DNA from: Eubacterium sp.
GTDB taxonomy: Bacteria > Bacillota > Clostridia > Lachnospirales > Lachnospiraceae
Assembly (NCBI GenBank): GCA_017634555.1
Contig: JAGBNF010000031.1
Coordinates: 1 to 41,593, forward strand
Direction of reading: 5' to 3'
DNA length: 41,593 bases
Shown: piece by piece, positions 40,522 through 41,593 of the stretch
Layout: each line of letters begins with the position of its first letter
Position numbering within the stretch: position 1 is the stretch's first letter
Translations under genes and position numbers: made by a program
The notes under the pieces: generated by a model
What the model was told of the DNA's origin: nothing
What the model saw: only the letters and a program-made list of their open reading frames with translations
The model's database searches: none

Positions 40522-41376
40522 TTATCCGCAGATCATATTTATGATGTTTTTTACGTCGTTGATGTCGCTCTGTACCTTAGCGAGTTCTTCATAATATTCA
40601 ACCTTATTGGACCAGTCTGTTTTATCGAATGAATTGCTGCCTTTGCCATCATGAAATCCGACTACAACCTGGTTGCCCTGGAATTTAATCGCTATATGCG
40701 GATACTTTCTCTGAAGTCGGATCAGCTGCTCCATAAACTGTGGAGTAAGGAGATAGAATACATCATGTGCATCCTCAGCGTAAACATCGAATGCCTGATT
40801 AAACTTCTCGCTTTCCATCTTAACCTTGCCGGTTCTCATTACATTATCCTTAACGCGAAAATATACTTCCTTTGAATAAATCCTTATTGTACTTACTGCT
40901 TTATCAGGGAAGTCAAATGTGAGAATTCTTCCGTTAAATGCGTAAGCATTTTTGCTTTTTCCGCTCTTAGTCATATCTATAAGGGTTACATCTGCCATCT
41001 GGAAGTAAACACCTTTAAAGCTTGCCTTCACGTAATCCTCTGACTTTACTTCGGTTCCTCTAGGGAATAACTCAAAATCATTTACTTCCTGAAGTGAAAA
41101 TCCGCTTTTCCATGCATAGAACACATCATCAAAGTTTTTACGCAGCGGCTCCTCTGCAAAAAGATCTTTGTATATCGCCTGATACTTAACATGTGTGCCC
41201 TTACCGATCAGAACACCTGCCACTATCAGAAATAAACCAAGGTACATTCCTGCCTGCGCCTGGAAAATTCCCATCGAAATAAAAAATATAATTACTCCGA
41301 TTCCTCCAAAGCATATACCTGTTGTAAAACGAAGTCTTATGGAATTCAGTTTTTCCATTTTGTTGTTAATAGTCAT
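40522..41376 (-). CDS. DUF3137-family membrane protein
   Basis: 284 aa from MTINNKMEKLNSIRL (41376), five nt after AGGGGA; the frame is open further upstream, but that part has no matching features. Two membrane helices (GICFGGIGVIIFFISMG and GMYLGLFLIVAGVLI) are followed by a region matching DUF3137: SGFSLQEVNDFELFPRGTEVKSEDYVKASFKGVYFQMADV, then FNGRILTFDFPDKAVSTIRIYSKE and FYLLTPQFMEQLIRLQ. The function of this family is unknown. It starts a three-gene operon. Confidence 0.75.
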   Translation of the reverse strand: MTINNKMEKLNSIRLRFTTGICFGGIGVIIFFISMGIFQAQAGMYLGLFLIVAGVLIGKGTHVKYQAIYKDLFAEEPLRKNFDDVFYAWKSGFSLQEVNDFELFPRGTEVKSEDYVKASFKGVYFQMADVTLIDMTKSGKSKNAYAFNGRILTFDFPDKAVSTIRIYSKEVYFRVKDNVMRTGKVKMESEKFNQAFDVYAEDAHDVFYLLTPQFMEQLIRLQRKYPHIAIKFQGNQVVVGFHDGKGSNSFDKTDWSNKVEYYEELAKVQSDINDVKNIINMICG

Positions 41377-41443
41377 TTCAATCCCCTGCCACCTTTCAGC
41401 TTTCACTTTTTGTAATACCAACGGATAAATAAAAAAGCGAGGC

Positions 41444-41476
41444 ATGACTATGGTCAATGTCATTAAGTTAAGATGA
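41444..41476 (+). other. Possible ten-codon leader frame before a terminator
   Basis: An ATG frame, MTMVNVIKLR and stop, lies ten nt before an intrinsic terminator on the plus strand. Its ribosome binding site (GAGG) is too close to the ATG to be convincing. It could be a leader for a plus-strand gene beyond the right edge. Confidence 0.25.
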
Positions 41477-41485
41477 CAGAAATAA

Positions 41486-41522
41486 GAGTTCTATATCATA
41501 AGTGATATGGGGCTCTTTTTTT
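41486..41522 (+). terminator. Intrinsic terminator near right edge
   Basis: A 13-bp stem with G-T pairs (41486-41498 with 41503-41515) has a TAAG loop and seven T on the plus strand. No plus-strand gene ends here, so it may be an attenuator. The last 30 nt carry another inverted repeat, TCGCTAC/GTAGCGA (41564-41570 and 41587-41593), cut by the window end. Confidence 0.6.
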
Positions 41523-41593
41523 ATAAATACACTTGACAAACATCCCCAAATGTGCGGCCGCTTTCGCTACTGATTATATTTAAGAGGTAGCGA

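Noticed and set aside
1-41593. Mobile element or prophage
   Set aside because: No transposase, integrase, relaxase or phage structural gene was seen. The VWA/PurA-like cassette could have been transferred, but no boundaries are visible.

Overview
The window reads as chromosome of an anaerobic, low-to-mid GC Firmicute, most likely a butyrate-forming member of the Lachnospiraceae (Butyrivibrio/Coprococcus/Roseburia type). Support: strong AGGAGG ribosome binding sites; phosphate butyryltransferase plus butyrate kinase; mnmE-mnmG; an ECF sigma/anti-sigma pair of clostridial type; and several proteins with low-complexity Q/N/P/Y tails. I saw no transposase, integrase, phage structural gene or CRISPR array. 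Most genes lie on the minus strand.

Layout, left to right. 1-0.33 kb: minus-strand tRNA operon (Ser-GCT, a decayed copy of the Asn gene, Asn-GTT cut by the edge) with a strong promoter. 0.33-5.9 kb: CapA-like lipoprotein, DtxR/MntR-type metal repressor and a heterodimeric ABC exporter; the repressor and exporter promoters share a 14-bp box. 6.1-7.1 kb: Gfo/Idh/MocA oxidoreductase (+). 7.2-13.1 kb: probable minus-strand operon DUF3592-like - small membrane protein - ptb - buk - repeat-tailed membrane protein - aroD. 13.2-14.1 kb: tyrA (+). 14.1-17.3 kb: LCP-family envelope protein, sugar nucleotidyltransferase, membrane protein. 17.5-22.8 kb: rsmG (+) facing a DEDDh exonuclease, mnmG and mnmE, with palindromic repeats between mnmE and mnmG. 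22.8-26.5 kb: zinc-ribbon membrane proteins, tRNA-Lys(CTT), and larC and larB for the nickel-pincer cofactor. 26.6-30.4 kb: pncB, ECF sigma/anti-sigma, and a Nudix protein with an NrtR-like C-terminal domain, suggesting NAD-salvage control. 30.5-38 kb: mostly uncharacterised genes. Two of their promoters share the perfect dyad ATTATC-N5-GATAAT and two others carry degenerate forms. A three-gene cassette here (acidic-tailed 198-aa protein, VWA protein, divergent PurA-like enzyme) is the best candidate for an undescribed system. 38-41.6 kb: AraC regulator with an effector domain, and a DUF3137/YitT-like/membrane-protein operon.

How the genes work together: ptb-buk make butyrate and ATP from butyryl-CoA. 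aroD and tyrA belong to aromatic amino-acid synthesis. MnmE/MnmG modify tRNA wobble uridines and RsmG methylates 16S rRNA. LarB and LarC work on the nickel-pincer cofactor, although no larE lies in the window and LarC lacks its usual C-terminal domain. PncB makes NAD precursor and may be controlled by the NrtR-like protein. Start codons were moved inward in many genes, on the basis of ribosome binding sites, family N-termini, or overlap with a tRNA, repeat or promoter. All family assignments are by eye, without database searches.
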